NCBI GenBank assembly: GCA_946487985.1
Contig: CAMLUY010000028.1
Span: 1 to 10,062 of the forward strand
Direction: 5' to 3'
Origin: an uncultured Clostridia bacterium
GTDB lineage: Bacteria > Bacillota > Clostridia > Christensenellales > UBA1242
Length of the DNA stretch: 10,062 bases
Position 1 is the first letter of the stretch, and every line of letters begins with the position of its first letter. Positions 1 to 6,050 of the stretch are shown here, in pieces. The position numbers were made by a program, and so were the translations under genes. The notes beneath the pieces are model-generated. The model made no database searches, was not told where the DNA came from, and was given only the letters and a program-made list of their open reading frames with translations.

Positions 1-1227
1 ACTGAACGCATTGATCAGCACGCTTGCCGCTGCAACGCCTTCAATAGCCGATGCAGGAGCAAAGTCACCAATAAGTTTGAATGCGATTGATGGTACCAGC
101 GCAAGAATAGCCAGCAAAATTGCCCCGAAAAGTGTTATTCTTGAAGAAATTTTGCCTAGGTGTTCTGCTGTCGGTTTGCCCGCTCTTATTCCAGGGATAA
201 ATCCACCCTGCTGCTGAATTCGTTTGCTGATATCATCTGGGTCAAAGGAAATCTTTGAGTAGAAGAATGCAAACACAAGAATTAGAATTGCGGTCAATAC
301 AATGTACAGCCATGAGTTTGTACCCAGCCAGTCGCTATACCAAGTAACATCTGGCCAGAAAATTGATATCAAAAGCTGAGGGAATGTGATCAGCGCGCTT
401 GCGAAGATGATAGGCATTACGCCAGTCGCGTTGACCTTTACAGGAATATAGTTGCTTTGCCCACCAAACATCTTGCGACCTTTGATTTGCTTTGCATACT
501 GAACCTGAACCCGTCTTTCGCCGCCGTCCATGAATACAATGAAGGCGAAGATGCCTACGATTGCAACAAGGAAGATTGCCAAATACCAAAGGTATGTCAA
601 CTCACCTGCGAAAACCGCACTTAAAATTTTGCCAATGTTTGAGCCAGCTGTTGAGAGAATTCCCACGAAAATCAGAAGGCTTGTACCATTGCCGATACCA
701 AGGTCTGTGATTCTTTCGCCAAGCCAAACGGTGAACATTGCACCTGCAACCAAGATGAGCACTACGCCGCAGCCAACCAGCCATTCTGGCATTGAACCAG
801 TAAGGTTTGGATCAAGTGCCTGTCCTGAATATGCAACCACGATACCGACAGCCTGCGCTATTGCCAAGACGAGTGCCGCAATACGAGTGTAAAGACTGAT
901 TTTACGTCTGCCGTCTTCGCCACTTTTTGACAGTCTTTCAAGTGATGGTATTGCAACTGTCAAAAGCTGAATGACAATGCTTGCTGTAATGTATGGCGAC
1001 ACGCCAAGCGCAAGCACCGAGCAGTTTGCCAGAGCGCTACCGCTGATCATATTCATAAGTTCAAAGAAGCCAAATGATGTTTCGCTGTCACCCAAAATAA
1101 ACTCTGGGTTGAAGCCAACACAAGGTATCCAGCAACCTATTCTATACACCAAAAGAAGAAGGAGCGTGATAAAAATCTTTTTCCTTATTTCTTTCACCTT
1201 AAATGCGTCGATGATCGTCTTAAACAT
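1..1227 (-). CDS. secY: Preprotein translocase channel subunit SecY, C-terminus off the window
   Basis: SecY forms the protein-conducting channel of the cytoplasmic membrane with SecE and SecG, and receives substrates from SecA or from the ribosome. The open frame gives 409 residues and is still open at base 1; by family length (about 430) some 20 to 30 C-terminal residues are missing. Visible landmarks: TM1 about residues 18-38; plug region about 40-62; GVSPYITASIVIQLL (75-89) at TM2; GIGNGTSLLIF (178-188); the C4 loop ERRVQVQYAK (237-246), normally RRxPVQYAK; KVNATGVMPIIFASAL (264-279) at TM7; and the C5 loop QGGFIPGIRAGKPT (340-353) with the conserved Arg that SecA and ribosomes need. TM10 reads AAASVLI instead of the usual GGTSLLI. 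The ATG is set by GAGGAG 5 nt upstream, and the start shares one A with the rplO stop. Identity is certain; the end is not seen. Confidence 0.97.
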   Translation of the reverse strand, partial: MFKTIIDAFKVKEIRKKIFITLLLLLVYRIGCWIPCVGFNPEFILGDSETSFGFFELMNMISGSALANCSVLALGVSPYITASIVIQLLTVAIPSLERLSKSGEDGRRKISLYTRIAALVLAIAQAVGIVVAYSGQALDPNLTGSMPEWLVGCGVVLILVAGAMFTVWLGERITDLGIGNGTSLLIFVGILSTAGSNIGKILSAVFAGELTYLWYLAIFLVAIVGIFAFIVFMDGGERRVQVQYAKQIKGRKMFGGQSNYIPVKVNATGVMPIIFASALITFPQLLISIFWPDVTWYSDWLGTNSWLYIVLTAILILVFAFFYSKISFDPDDISKRIQQQGGFIPGIRAGKPTAEHLGKISSRITLFGAILLAILALVPSIAFKLIGDFAPASAIEGVAAASVLINAFS

Positions 1228-1673
1228 TACAACTCCTCAATTTTGCCGCCGGCTTTTTCTATTTTTTCACGAGCTTGTTTTGTGACTTTGTTTGCCTTTA
1301 CTGTGAGAGGCTTTGTCAACTGCCCATCACCAAGGATTTTCAAGCCGTATTCTGAACGCTTGCCAATAAATCTTGTTGCATAAAGAAGGTCTTGGTCAAT
1401 GACAGCGTTCGCTTCAAACGCTTCCAAATCGCCAACGTTCACACAAGCATATCTCTTTGAGAAGTTCTTGTTGTTGAAGCCGCGAATTGGCAGCTTTCTG
1501 ATCATAGGAATGTTGCCACCCTCAAATCCAGGGCGAACACCACCGCCACTGCGAGCGTTCTGACCTTTGTGGCCTTTGCCACTTGTTTTACCAATTCCAC
1601 TGCCGATGCCTCTGCCCACGCGAACTTTCTTTGTGGTAGCGCCAGCAGCTGGTTTCAAATTTTCAAGTTCCAT
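1227..1673 (-). CDS. rplO: 50S ribosomal protein L15
   Basis: L15 binds 23S rRNA late in large-subunit assembly. The protein has 148 residues, close to the E. coli 144. The Gly/Lys-rich N-terminal arm that threads into rRNA is clear: VGRGIGSGIGKTSGKGHKGQ (residues 19-38), then a GGGVRPGFEGG-type segment (44-54). The C-terminal globular part ends in KANKVTKQAREKIEKAGG, as expected for the family. The start is set by AGGAGG with a 6 nt spacer, where the first bases of the site are the rpmD stop (TAGGAGG). The gene sits between rpmD and secY, the usual spc order, and its TAA stop overlaps the secY ATG by one base. Confidence 0.98.
   Translation of the reverse strand: MELENLKPAAGATTKKVRVGRGIGSGIGKTSGKGHKGQNARSGGGVRPGFEGGNIPMIRKLPIRGFNNKNFSKRYACVNVGDLEAFEANAVIDQDLLYATRFIGKRSEYGLKILGDGQLTKPLTVKANKVTKQAREKIEKAGGKIEEL
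1233..1238 (-). promoter_or_regulatory. secY Shine-Dalgarno inside rplO
   Basis: GAGGAG lies 5 nt before the secY ATG and is entirely within the last rplO codons (Glu-Glu-Leu). Because the stop and start form TAATG, ribosomes ending rplO sit on the secY start, which points to coupled translation of L15 and SecY. Confidence 0.8.
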
Positions 1674-1683
1674 GTGTCGCCTC

Positions 1684-1872
1684 CTATTTTACCTCTTCCA
1701 CTTTTACGAGGTGAGCCACATGATGAAGGCTGCCACGAATGGAAGCATTGTCTGGGAGCATTCTGGTCTGGTTGAGCTTTTTAAAGCCAAGCGCCTCGAT
1801 TATGAGAGCCTGTTTTGCATTGTAGCCAATGCAGCTTTTTACCCAGGTAACTTTAAGCATTTTCTCTGCCAT
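1684..1872 (-). CDS. rpmD: 50S ribosomal protein L30
   Basis: A small 62-residue bacterial L30, a large-subunit protein that binds 23S rRNA. The family core is visible: KVTWVKSCIGYNAKQ (7-21), then EALGFKKLNQTR (26-37), DNASIRGSLHHVAHLVKVEE (41-60). Family members usually read ALGLRKLNQT and a DNPAIRGM-type segment, so this is a normal but somewhat diverged copy. The start is set by AGGAGG with a GCAGT spacer; an inner Met at residue 5 has no comparable site. The site begins with the last two bases of the rpsE TAG stop. Position between rpsE and rplO is canonical. Confidence 0.96.
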   Translation of the reverse strand: MAEKMLKVTWVKSCIGYNAKQALIIEALGFKKLNQTRMLPDNASIRGSLHHVAHLVKVEEVK

Positions 1873-1881
1873 ACTGCCCTC

Positions 1882-2505
1882 CTATATCTCTTCAACTGCC
1901 TTGCCACGACGACGAGCGATTTCTTCCTTGGTTTTCAAGTTAAGAAGGCCTGCCATTGTTGCTTTTACGCAGTTGATTTTGTTTGACGAACCATGCCTTT
2001 TGGTAACGATGTTCTTGATACCTGCAAGTTCGATTACCGCACGAGCTGATCCGCCAGAAATAACTCCTGTACCTTCAGGAGCTGGCAACAACAAGATGCT
2101 TGTTGCCGAAAACTTTCCGATAGTTTCGTGTGGAATTGTTCCGTTTACGATTGGAATGTTTTTCATGTTTTTCTTTGCGATTGTTGTTGCCTTTTCAATA
2201 GCCGAGCTGACTTCCTTGCTTTTGCCAATGCCAAGTCCAACTCTGCCCTTGCCGTCGCCAACAACGACCAGCGCTGAAAATCTCAAAGTACGTCCGCCTT
2301 TGACAACCTTTGTTACGCGACGAACTGAAACAACGCGTTTGTCAAATTCGCTTTGTTCATGGCGTGCATTACGGTCACCTTTCTGAGCGCGATCGTCCTT
2401 TCTTTTTCCAGAAAAATTGTTTCTTTTGCCTTTTGAAGCCGAAGTATTTTCAGTTGCAGGAACTTCTGCGGTAACTTCTGTATTGATTTGCTCGTTTTCT
2501 GCCAT
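1882..2505 (-). CDS. rpsE: 30S ribosomal protein S5 with N-terminal extension
   Basis: S5 helps keep decoding accurate and lies at the mRNA entry side of the small subunit with S3 and S4. The core begins near residue 54 (FDKRVVSVRRVTKVVKGGRT), followed by LRFSALVVVGDGKGRVGLG and the C-terminal domain with VISGGSARAVIELAGIKNI and AGLLNLKT. The total is 207 residues against about 166 in Bacillus. The excess is at the N-terminus: residues 1-22 are acidic and Thr-rich, and about 25-50 are basic and Asn/Asp/Arg-rich; it looks disordered. The long start is supported by TAGGAGG 5 nt upstream of this ATG, placed at the rplR stop, and there is no Met between residue 1 and the core. The function of the extension is unknown. 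Confidence 0.97.
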   Translation of the reverse strand: MAENEQINTEVTAEVPATENTSASKGKRNNFSGKRKDDRAQKGDRNARHEQSEFDKRVVSVRRVTKVVKGGRTLRFSALVVVGDGKGRVGLGIGKSKEVSSAIEKATTIAKKNMKNIPIVNGTIPHETIGKFSATSILLLPAPEGTGVISGGSARAVIELAGIKNIVTKRHGSSNKINCVKATMAGLLNLKTKEEIARRRGKAVEEI

Positions 2506-2514
2506 GATTTCCTC

Positions 2515-2883
2515 CTAAAATTTAAGTCCAGCTTCTCTGGCACCGTCAGCCAAAGCCTGAACACGACCGATGTAGATGTAACCGCCTCTGTCAAAAACTA
2601 CTTCTGAAATTTTCTTTTCAAGAGCACGAGCAGCGATTGTTTGACCAACAATTTTTGCCTGCTCTGTTTTTGTTTTACCCTGACAAGCCGCTTTCACATC
2701 TTTGTCAAGGGTAGATGCAGATGCAAGAGTAACTCCCTTTGTGTCGTCAATGATTTGAGCATAGATTTGACCAAGTGATCTGTACACGCAAAGACGTGGT
2801 CTTTCGCTTGTGCCTGAAACCTTGCTGCGTACTCTCTTGTGACGAACAACTCTCTCTGTATTTTTGTCAGTTTTGTTTATCAT
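2515..2883 (-). CDS. rplR: 50S ribosomal protein L18
   Basis: L18 binds 5S rRNA and, with L5, installs it in the central protuberance. Its 122 residues match the family length. It has the basic N-terminal arm (RVVRHKRVRSKVSGTSERPRL, about residues 11-31), CVYRSLGQIYAQIIDD (32-47; most relatives have SNKHIYAQ here), SASTLDK, and the C-terminal VVFDRGGYIYIGRVQALADGAREAGLKF, close to the standard FDRGGYxYHGRVKALADAAREAGLxF. The start has AGGAGA seven bases upstream, which overlaps the rplF TAG stop. The TAG of this gene in turn starts the rpsE Shine-Dalgarno. Confidence 0.98.
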   Translation of the reverse strand: MINKTDKNTERVVRHKRVRSKVSGTSERPRLCVYRSLGQIYAQIIDDTKGVTLASASTLDKDVKAACQGKTKTEQAKIVGQTIAARALEKKISEVVFDRGGYIYIGRVQALADGAREAGLKF

Positions 2884-2894
2884 GTGAGTTTCTC

Positions 2895-3443
2895 CTATTT
2901 CTTACCTTTACCGGCTGTTTTTCCGACTTTTCGAATTACCACTTCATCAGCATATTTTACGCCATAGCCGTGATATGGCTCGACTGGTCTGATGTCGCGG
3001 ATTTTTGATGCAAACTGCCCAACTTTCTGTTTGTCGATACCGCTGACTGTGATATCTGTTGCAGATGGACATGTAACTTTGATGTCGCTTGGCACTTCAA
3101 CTTCAACATTGTGGCTGAAACCAAGGTTCATCACAAGTTTATTGCCACTGACACTGGCTTTGTAACCTACACCTGAAATTTGAAGGCTTTTTGAGAAACC
3201 ATCATGAACGCCAACAACCATGTTGTGTGCAAGCGCTCTGTAAAGGCCGTGCTTTGCGTTTGATTCAGGAGTTTCTTTTGCGATTTCTAATGAAAGGTTT
3301 TGCCCGTCAATATTTACTTTGATGACGCTGTCAACTTCTTGTGTAAGGCTGCCTTTTGGGCCTGTCACAGTCAGTGTGCCATTTTCAAATTTTGCGCTTA
3401 CGCCCGCAGGCATAACGATGAGTTCTTTTCCTATACGTGACAT
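2895..3443 (-). CDS. rplF: 50S ribosomal protein L6
   Basis: L6 lies near the sarcin-ricin loop and the L7/L12 stalk base, where elongation factors bind. The 182-residue protein has the standard start MSRIGKELIVMPAGV and two duplicated alpha/beta domains: the first holds VTGPKGSLTQ (26-35), the second QISGVGYKASVSGNKLVMNLG (88-108). The C-terminal signature VGQFASKIRDIRPVEPYHGYGVKYADEVV (141-169) resembles the usual VRPPEPYKGKGIRY. The start is supported by AGGAGG with a 5 nt spacer; the site begins inside the rpsH TAG stop. It sits between rpsH and rplR, as in other spc operons. Confidence 0.98.
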   Translation of the reverse strand: MSRIGKELIVMPAGVSAKFENGTLTVTGPKGSLTQEVDSVIKVNIDGQNLSLEIAKETPESNAKHGLYRALAHNMVVGVHDGFSKSLQISGVGYKASVSGNKLVMNLGFSHNVEVEVPSDIKVTCPSATDITVSGIDKQKVGQFASKIRDIRPVEPYHGYGVKYADEVVIRKVGKTAGKGKK

Positions 3444-3452
3444 GACAACCTC

Positions 3453-3851
3453 CTACCATACATAGGCGAGCACTTCGCCGCCTACGCCAAGCTTTCTTGC
3501 TTCTTTATCGGTAATAATGCCTTTGTTTGTAGATATGATTGCAATGCCAAGCCCGCTGATAACCTTTGGCAACTTGTCTTTTTGAGCATAAATGCGAAGA
3601 CCTGGTTTTGAAATTCTTTTCAAACCTTGTATTACGCTGTCGCCAGTTTCATCATATTTGAGTGTGATGCGAAGGTTTTTGTGTCCGCCATCTTCATACT
3701 CTTCAAATGATGTGATGTAGCCTTCTTCAAGAAGGATTTTTGCTATTGCACGTTTTTCATTTGATGCAGGAATGCTGACGTCTTCATGCTTAACCATTGT
3801 TGCGTTGCGAATGCGAGTAAGCATATCTGCAATTGGGTCTGTAATTAACAT
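3453..3851 (-). CDS. rpsH: 30S ribosomal protein S8
   Basis: S8 is a primary 16S rRNA binder of the central domain. In E. coli it also represses the spc operon by binding mRNA near L5; I could not confirm a matching mRNA site here. All 132 residues look canonical: start MLITDPIADMLTRIRNA, then SIPASNEKRAIAKILLEEGYI (26-46), LKRISKPGLRIYA (77-89) and the C-terminal GLGIAIISTNKGIITDKEARKLGVGGEVLAYVW. Start: GAGGAGG with an AAATT spacer. The gap to rpsZ is 12 nt. Confidence 0.98.
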   Translation of the reverse strand: MLITDPIADMLTRIRNATMVKHEDVSIPASNEKRAIAKILLEEGYITSFEEYEDGGHKNLRITLKYDETGDSVIQGLKRISKPGLRIYAQKDKLPKVISGLGIAIISTNKGIITDKEARKLGVGGEVLAYVW

Positions 3852-3863
3852 AATTTCCTCCTC

Positions 3864-4049
3864 TTACCAGCTTGACTTGCGAACACCAGGGATTTCACCC
3901 TTGTTTGCAAGCTCTCTGAAACAAACTCTGCAAATGCCGTATTTTTTCAGCACTGCGTGTGGTCTGCCGCAAAGTGAACATCTTGTATATTCGCGGGTTT
4001 TGTACTTTTGAGTTCTTTTCTGTTTTTCAACTAATGCTTTCTTTGCCAT
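3864..4049 (-). CDS. rpsZ: 30S ribosomal protein S14, short zinc-binding type
   Basis: S14 is a late-assembling protein of the 30S head. This is the 61-residue zinc form with four Cys at 24, 27, 40 and 43 (TRCSLCGRP and GICRVCFREL), which hold one Zn in this family. The C-terminus GEIPGVRKSSW is standard. The longer Cys-free paralogue (rpsN), which many Bacillota keep under Zur control for zinc starvation, is not in this window. Start: AGGAGA eight nt region upstream, overlapping the rplE TAG stop. Position between rplE and rpsH is canonical. Confidence 0.97.
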   Translation of the reverse strand: MAKKALVEKQKRTQKYKTREYTRCSLCGRPHAVLKKYGICRVCFRELANKGEIPGVRKSSW

Positions 4050-4057
4050 GATATCTC

Positions 4058-4609
4058 CTATTTTGCGAAAGGCAGTCCGAGTGCCTTCAAGAGAGCTTTT
4101 GCCTCTTCATCAGTTTTTGCAGTTGTGACAAAAGTAATGTCAAAACCTCTGATTTTTTCGACTTTTTCATAGACGATTTCTGGGAAAATCAACTGTTCCT
4201 TGATGCCCATTGAGTAGTTTCCTCTGCCATCAAATGACTTGTCAGAAATTCCTCTGAAATCTCGCACCTTTGGAAGAGCAATGGCTGTGAGTCTGTCAAA
4301 GAACTCATACATGCGATCGCCGCGAAGTGTAACCTTTGCGCCAATCTTTTGTCCTTCACGAAGTGCAAAGTTTGATATTGATTTTTTTGCGATTGTTACC
4401 ACCGGTTTTTGGCCGCTGATAGCTGCAAGTTCGTCAACAGCGATGTTGAAGCTTTTTGAATTGCCTTTAACTTCGCCAAGTCCCATGTTGAGCACGATTT
4501 TTTCAAGCTTTGGAACCTCGTTGATGTTTTTATAGCCAAATTCTTTGATAAGAGCTGGAACAACTTCTGTTTTGTACATTGCTAAAATTCTGTTTTGTTC
4601 TTTTGCCAT
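4058..4609 (-). CDS. rplE: 50S ribosomal protein L5
   Basis: L5 binds 5S rRNA in the central protuberance and touches P-site tRNA and S13. It has 183 residues, near the usual 178-180. Landmarks are VPKLEKIVLNMGLGE (32-46), SGQKPVVTIAKKSISNFALREGQKIGAKVTLRG (65-97), MYEFFDRL (99-106), and RDFRGISDKSFDGRGNYSMGIKEQLIFPEI (116-145). The start is preceded by AGAGGT 5 nt away, one of the weaker sites in the operon and partly made of the rplX TAA stop. A second Met at residue 11 has no Shine-Dalgarno, so the first Met is preferred. Confidence 0.97.
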   Translation of the reverse strand: MAKEQNRILAMYKTEVVPALIKEFGYKNINEVPKLEKIVLNMGLGEVKGNSKSFNIAVDELAAISGQKPVVTIAKKSISNFALREGQKIGAKVTLRGDRMYEFFDRLTAIALPKVRDFRGISDKSFDGRGNYSMGIKEQLIFPEIVYEKVEKIRGFDITFVTTAKTDEEAKALLKALGLPFAK

Positions 4610-4619
4610 TTTTTACCTC

Positions 4620-5186
4620 TTATTCCGCTTCTTTCTTTTCTGTTGTCGACTTTTTGGTTGTTGTTTTTGCTGCTGTTGTCTTTGAGGTTGACTTTGCAGC
4701 GGTTGTTTTTGTTGCAGTCTTTGTTGCCGGCTTTTTCTCTGCTGCTTTTGTTGTAGACTTTGCAGCGGTTTTTGCAGGTTTTTCTTCTGCAACAGCTTTA
4801 AGGTTTGCGCCTTTCAGCTCTGATGCCTTGATTGCCTTTTTTGCGTCCTTTTTAGTCTGCTTTACAAACTCTTTGTCAAGTGACGCGCCGCACTTTTTGC
4901 ATGAACGAACTTTTTTGCCATCAATTTCAGCATGAGCAATACGAGTTGCCTTGTTGCAAACTGGGCAAATAACCATTACGTTTGATGCATCGATTGGAGC
5001 TGGCCTTTTGAAAATGCCGCTTTTTTCGTTTTGAGTTCTGGCTTTTTGGTGCTTTGTCACAATGTTGATGTTTTCAACAAGTACTGTGCCTTCTTTGGCA
5101 TTTACAGCACTGACTTTGCCACTCTTTCCCTTGTCTTTGCCTGCGATAACAAGTACGTTATCGCCTGTTTTTACTGTCATCTTCAT
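4620..5186 (-). CDS. rplX: 50S ribosomal protein L24 with zinc ribbon and long Lys/Ala/Thr tail
   Basis: L24 starts 50S assembly and sits at the mouth of the exit tunnel. The KOW-type core is clear: VKTGDNVLVIAGKDKGKSGKV (5-25), VENINIVTKHQKA (37-49). Next is a four-Cys ribbon with C74, C77 (CPVC) and C96, C99 (CKKC), found in L24 of many Bacillota. The family usually ends around residue 105-115. Here it goes on to 188, and residues 131-188 are 45/58 Lys, Ala or Thr with no aromatic residue, resembling a histone H1 or AlgP-type tail. TAAKST occurs at 140-145 and 162-167, matching an exact 15-bp DNA repeat. The frame is open through the tail and stops just before rplE. Start: AAGGAG with a 6 nt spacer; a Met at residue 3 is less well placed. 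Confidence 0.97.
   Translation of the reverse strand: MKMTVKTGDNVLVIAGKDKGKSGKVSAVNAKEGTVLVENINIVTKHQKARTQNEKSGIFKRPAPIDASNVMVICPVCNKATRIAHAEIDGKKVRSCKKCGASLDKEFVKQTKKDAKKAIKASELKGANLKAVAEEKPAKTAAKSTTKAAEKKPATKTATKTTAAKSTSKTTAAKTTTKKSTTEKKEAE
4690..4770 (-). repeat. Short direct repeat in the L24 tail coding sequence
   Basis: The 15-mer gactttgcagcggtt occurs exactly at 4690-4704 and 4756-4770, 66 bp apart and so in frame (22 codons). Both copies encode TAAKS. The surrounding low-complexity Lys/Ala/Thr coding DNA could expand or shrink by slippage or unequal exchange. Confidence 0.75.
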
Positions 5187-5198
5187 AGTGCGCTCCTT

Positions 5199-5567
5199 TT
5201 ATAGTACGTCTGGTGCAAGGGAAATGATTTTCATATAGCCCTTGTCACGAAGCTCTCTTGCGATAGGCCCAAACACACGTGTGCCTTTTGGCTGCTTTTG
5301 GTTGTCGATGATTACAGCAGCATTGTCATCAAAACGAATGTGGCTGCCATCAGGACGACGCAATCCCTTAGAGGAGCGTACAATTACAGCTTTTACAACA
5401 TCGCCTTTTTTCACGCTGCCACCAGGAATAGCCTTTTTTACAGATGCAACAATAACATCACCGATGTTGCCGCTGCGTCTGAAAGAACCGCCAAGTACTC
5501 TGATGCACATGATTTCTTTTGCACCTGTGTTGTCTGCAACTTTCAATCTTGTTTGAGGTTGAATCAT
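5199..5567 (-). CDS. rplN: 50S ribosomal protein L14
   Basis: L14 lies at the subunit interface, contacts L19 and 16S rRNA (bridge B8 region), and is the docking site of the silencing factor RsfS. The 122 residues are fully canonical: start MIQPQTRLKVADNTGAKEIMCIRVLGG, then GDVIVASVKKAIPGGSVKKGDVVKAV, RPDGSHIRFDDNAAVIID and the C-terminal GTRVFGPIARELRDKGYMKIISLAPDVL. This is the first gene of the spc operon in E. coli, where a promoter precedes it. Here only 14 nt separate it from rpsQ, and they hold the TAAGGAGG stop/Shine-Dalgarno, so no separate promoter fits. Confidence 0.99.
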   Translation of the reverse strand: MIQPQTRLKVADNTGAKEIMCIRVLGGSFRRSGNIGDVIVASVKKAIPGGSVKKGDVVKAVIVRSSKGLRRPDGSHIRFDDNAAVIIDNQKQPKGTRVFGPIARELRDKGYMKIISLAPDVL

Positions 5568-5581
5568 AGTTTTTCTCCTCC

Positions 5582-5845
5582 TTACTTAGCCTTCTCGACG
5601 ATTTCAACAACGCGGAAATGCTTGTCGCGACTCAGTGGTCGTGTTTCCATTATGCGAACAGTGTCGCCAATGCCGCAAATGTTGTTTTCATCATGAGCTT
5701 TGATCTTTTTTGATCTTTGTACGACTTTTTTGTAGATAGGGTCTTTAACTCTTGAAACGACTTTAACTACAACGGTTTTGTCCATTTTACCAGCCGAAAC
5801 TACTTCGCCAACGCGAGTTTGTCTGTCATGTCTAATTGTTTCCAT
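5582..5845 (-). CDS. rpsQ: 30S ribosomal protein S17
   Basis: S17 is a primary binder of the 16S rRNA 5' domain. The 87-residue OB-fold protein shows RQTRVGEVVSAGKMDKTVVV (8-27), then RVKDPIYKKVVQRSKKIKAHDENN (32-55) and CGIGDTVRIMETRPLSRDKHFRVVEIVEKA, all family signatures. The start is set by GGGAGG with a 5 nt spacer. Both site and start lie inside rpmC, which it overlaps by 14 nt in another frame. The TAA stop runs straight into the rplN Shine-Dalgarno. Confidence 0.98.
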   Translation of the reverse strand: METIRHDRQTRVGEVVSAGKMDKTVVVKVVSRVKDPIYKKVVQRSKKIKAHDENNICGIGDTVRIMETRPLSRDKHFRVVEIVEKAK

Positions 5846-6050
5846 CGTTTCCTCCCTTTTCTTGCAGTTCCTTCTCGCGAAGTACTGTCTTTACTCTTGC
5901 AATATCTTTTTTTACATTGTGCAGTGCCATTGGGTTTGCAAGTGACCTTGTTGCATGTGAAAAACGAAGATTGAACAGTTCACTGTTGAGCTCTTTCAGT
6001 TTCGCATTAAGTTCGGCAACTGACAGATATTTGATTTCACTAATTTTCAT
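5832..6050 (-). CDS. rpmC: 50S ribosomal protein L29
   Basis: L29 is a small two-helix hairpin protein beside L23 at the tunnel exit, near the docking sites of trigger factor and SRP. I choose the start at 6050, which gives MKISEIKYLSVAELNAKLKEL, matching the normal MKxxEIRxLSxxEL start, and 72 residues in all. A longer reading from 6077 adds nine non-family residues and has no Shine-Dalgarno, while AAAGGAG lies 9 nt before the 6050 start. The core ELNSELFNLRFSHATRSLANPMALHNVKKDIARVKTVLRE fits the family. The gene overlaps rplP by 11 nt and rpsQ by 14 nt. Confidence 0.95.
   Translation of the reverse strand: MKISEIKYLSVAELNAKLKELNSELFNLRFSHATRSLANPMALHNVKKDIARVKTVLREKELQEKGGNDGNN
5851..5856 (-). 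promoter_or_regulatory. rpsQ Shine-Dalgarno inside rpmC
   Basis: GGGAGG, 5 nt before the rpsQ ATG, is encoded by the Gly-Gly codons near the rpmC C-terminus. Ribosomes translating L29 pass over the S17 start before reaching the L29 stop. Confidence 0.8.

Noticed and set aside
335..589. An 84-codon minus-strand frame inside secY, and similar frames at 602-784.
   Set aside because: They are in a different frame from SecY, which is continuous from 1227 to base 1 and matches the family throughout.
1829..2386. A 185-codon open frame on the plus strand opposite rpsE, and other long plus-strand frames (for example 1567-1986, 5836-6228, 4579-4935).
   Set aside because: They are antisense to certain ribosomal protein genes, have no matching Shine-Dalgarno or family features, and have low-complexity Ser/Phe/Leu-rich translations expected from reading A/G-rich genes backwards.
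4620..4800. The L24 tail as a separate gene or a fusion with a DNA-binding protein.
   Set aside because: It is in one frame with L24, has no own start or Shine-Dalgarno, and shows no domain beyond low-complexity K/A/T sequence.
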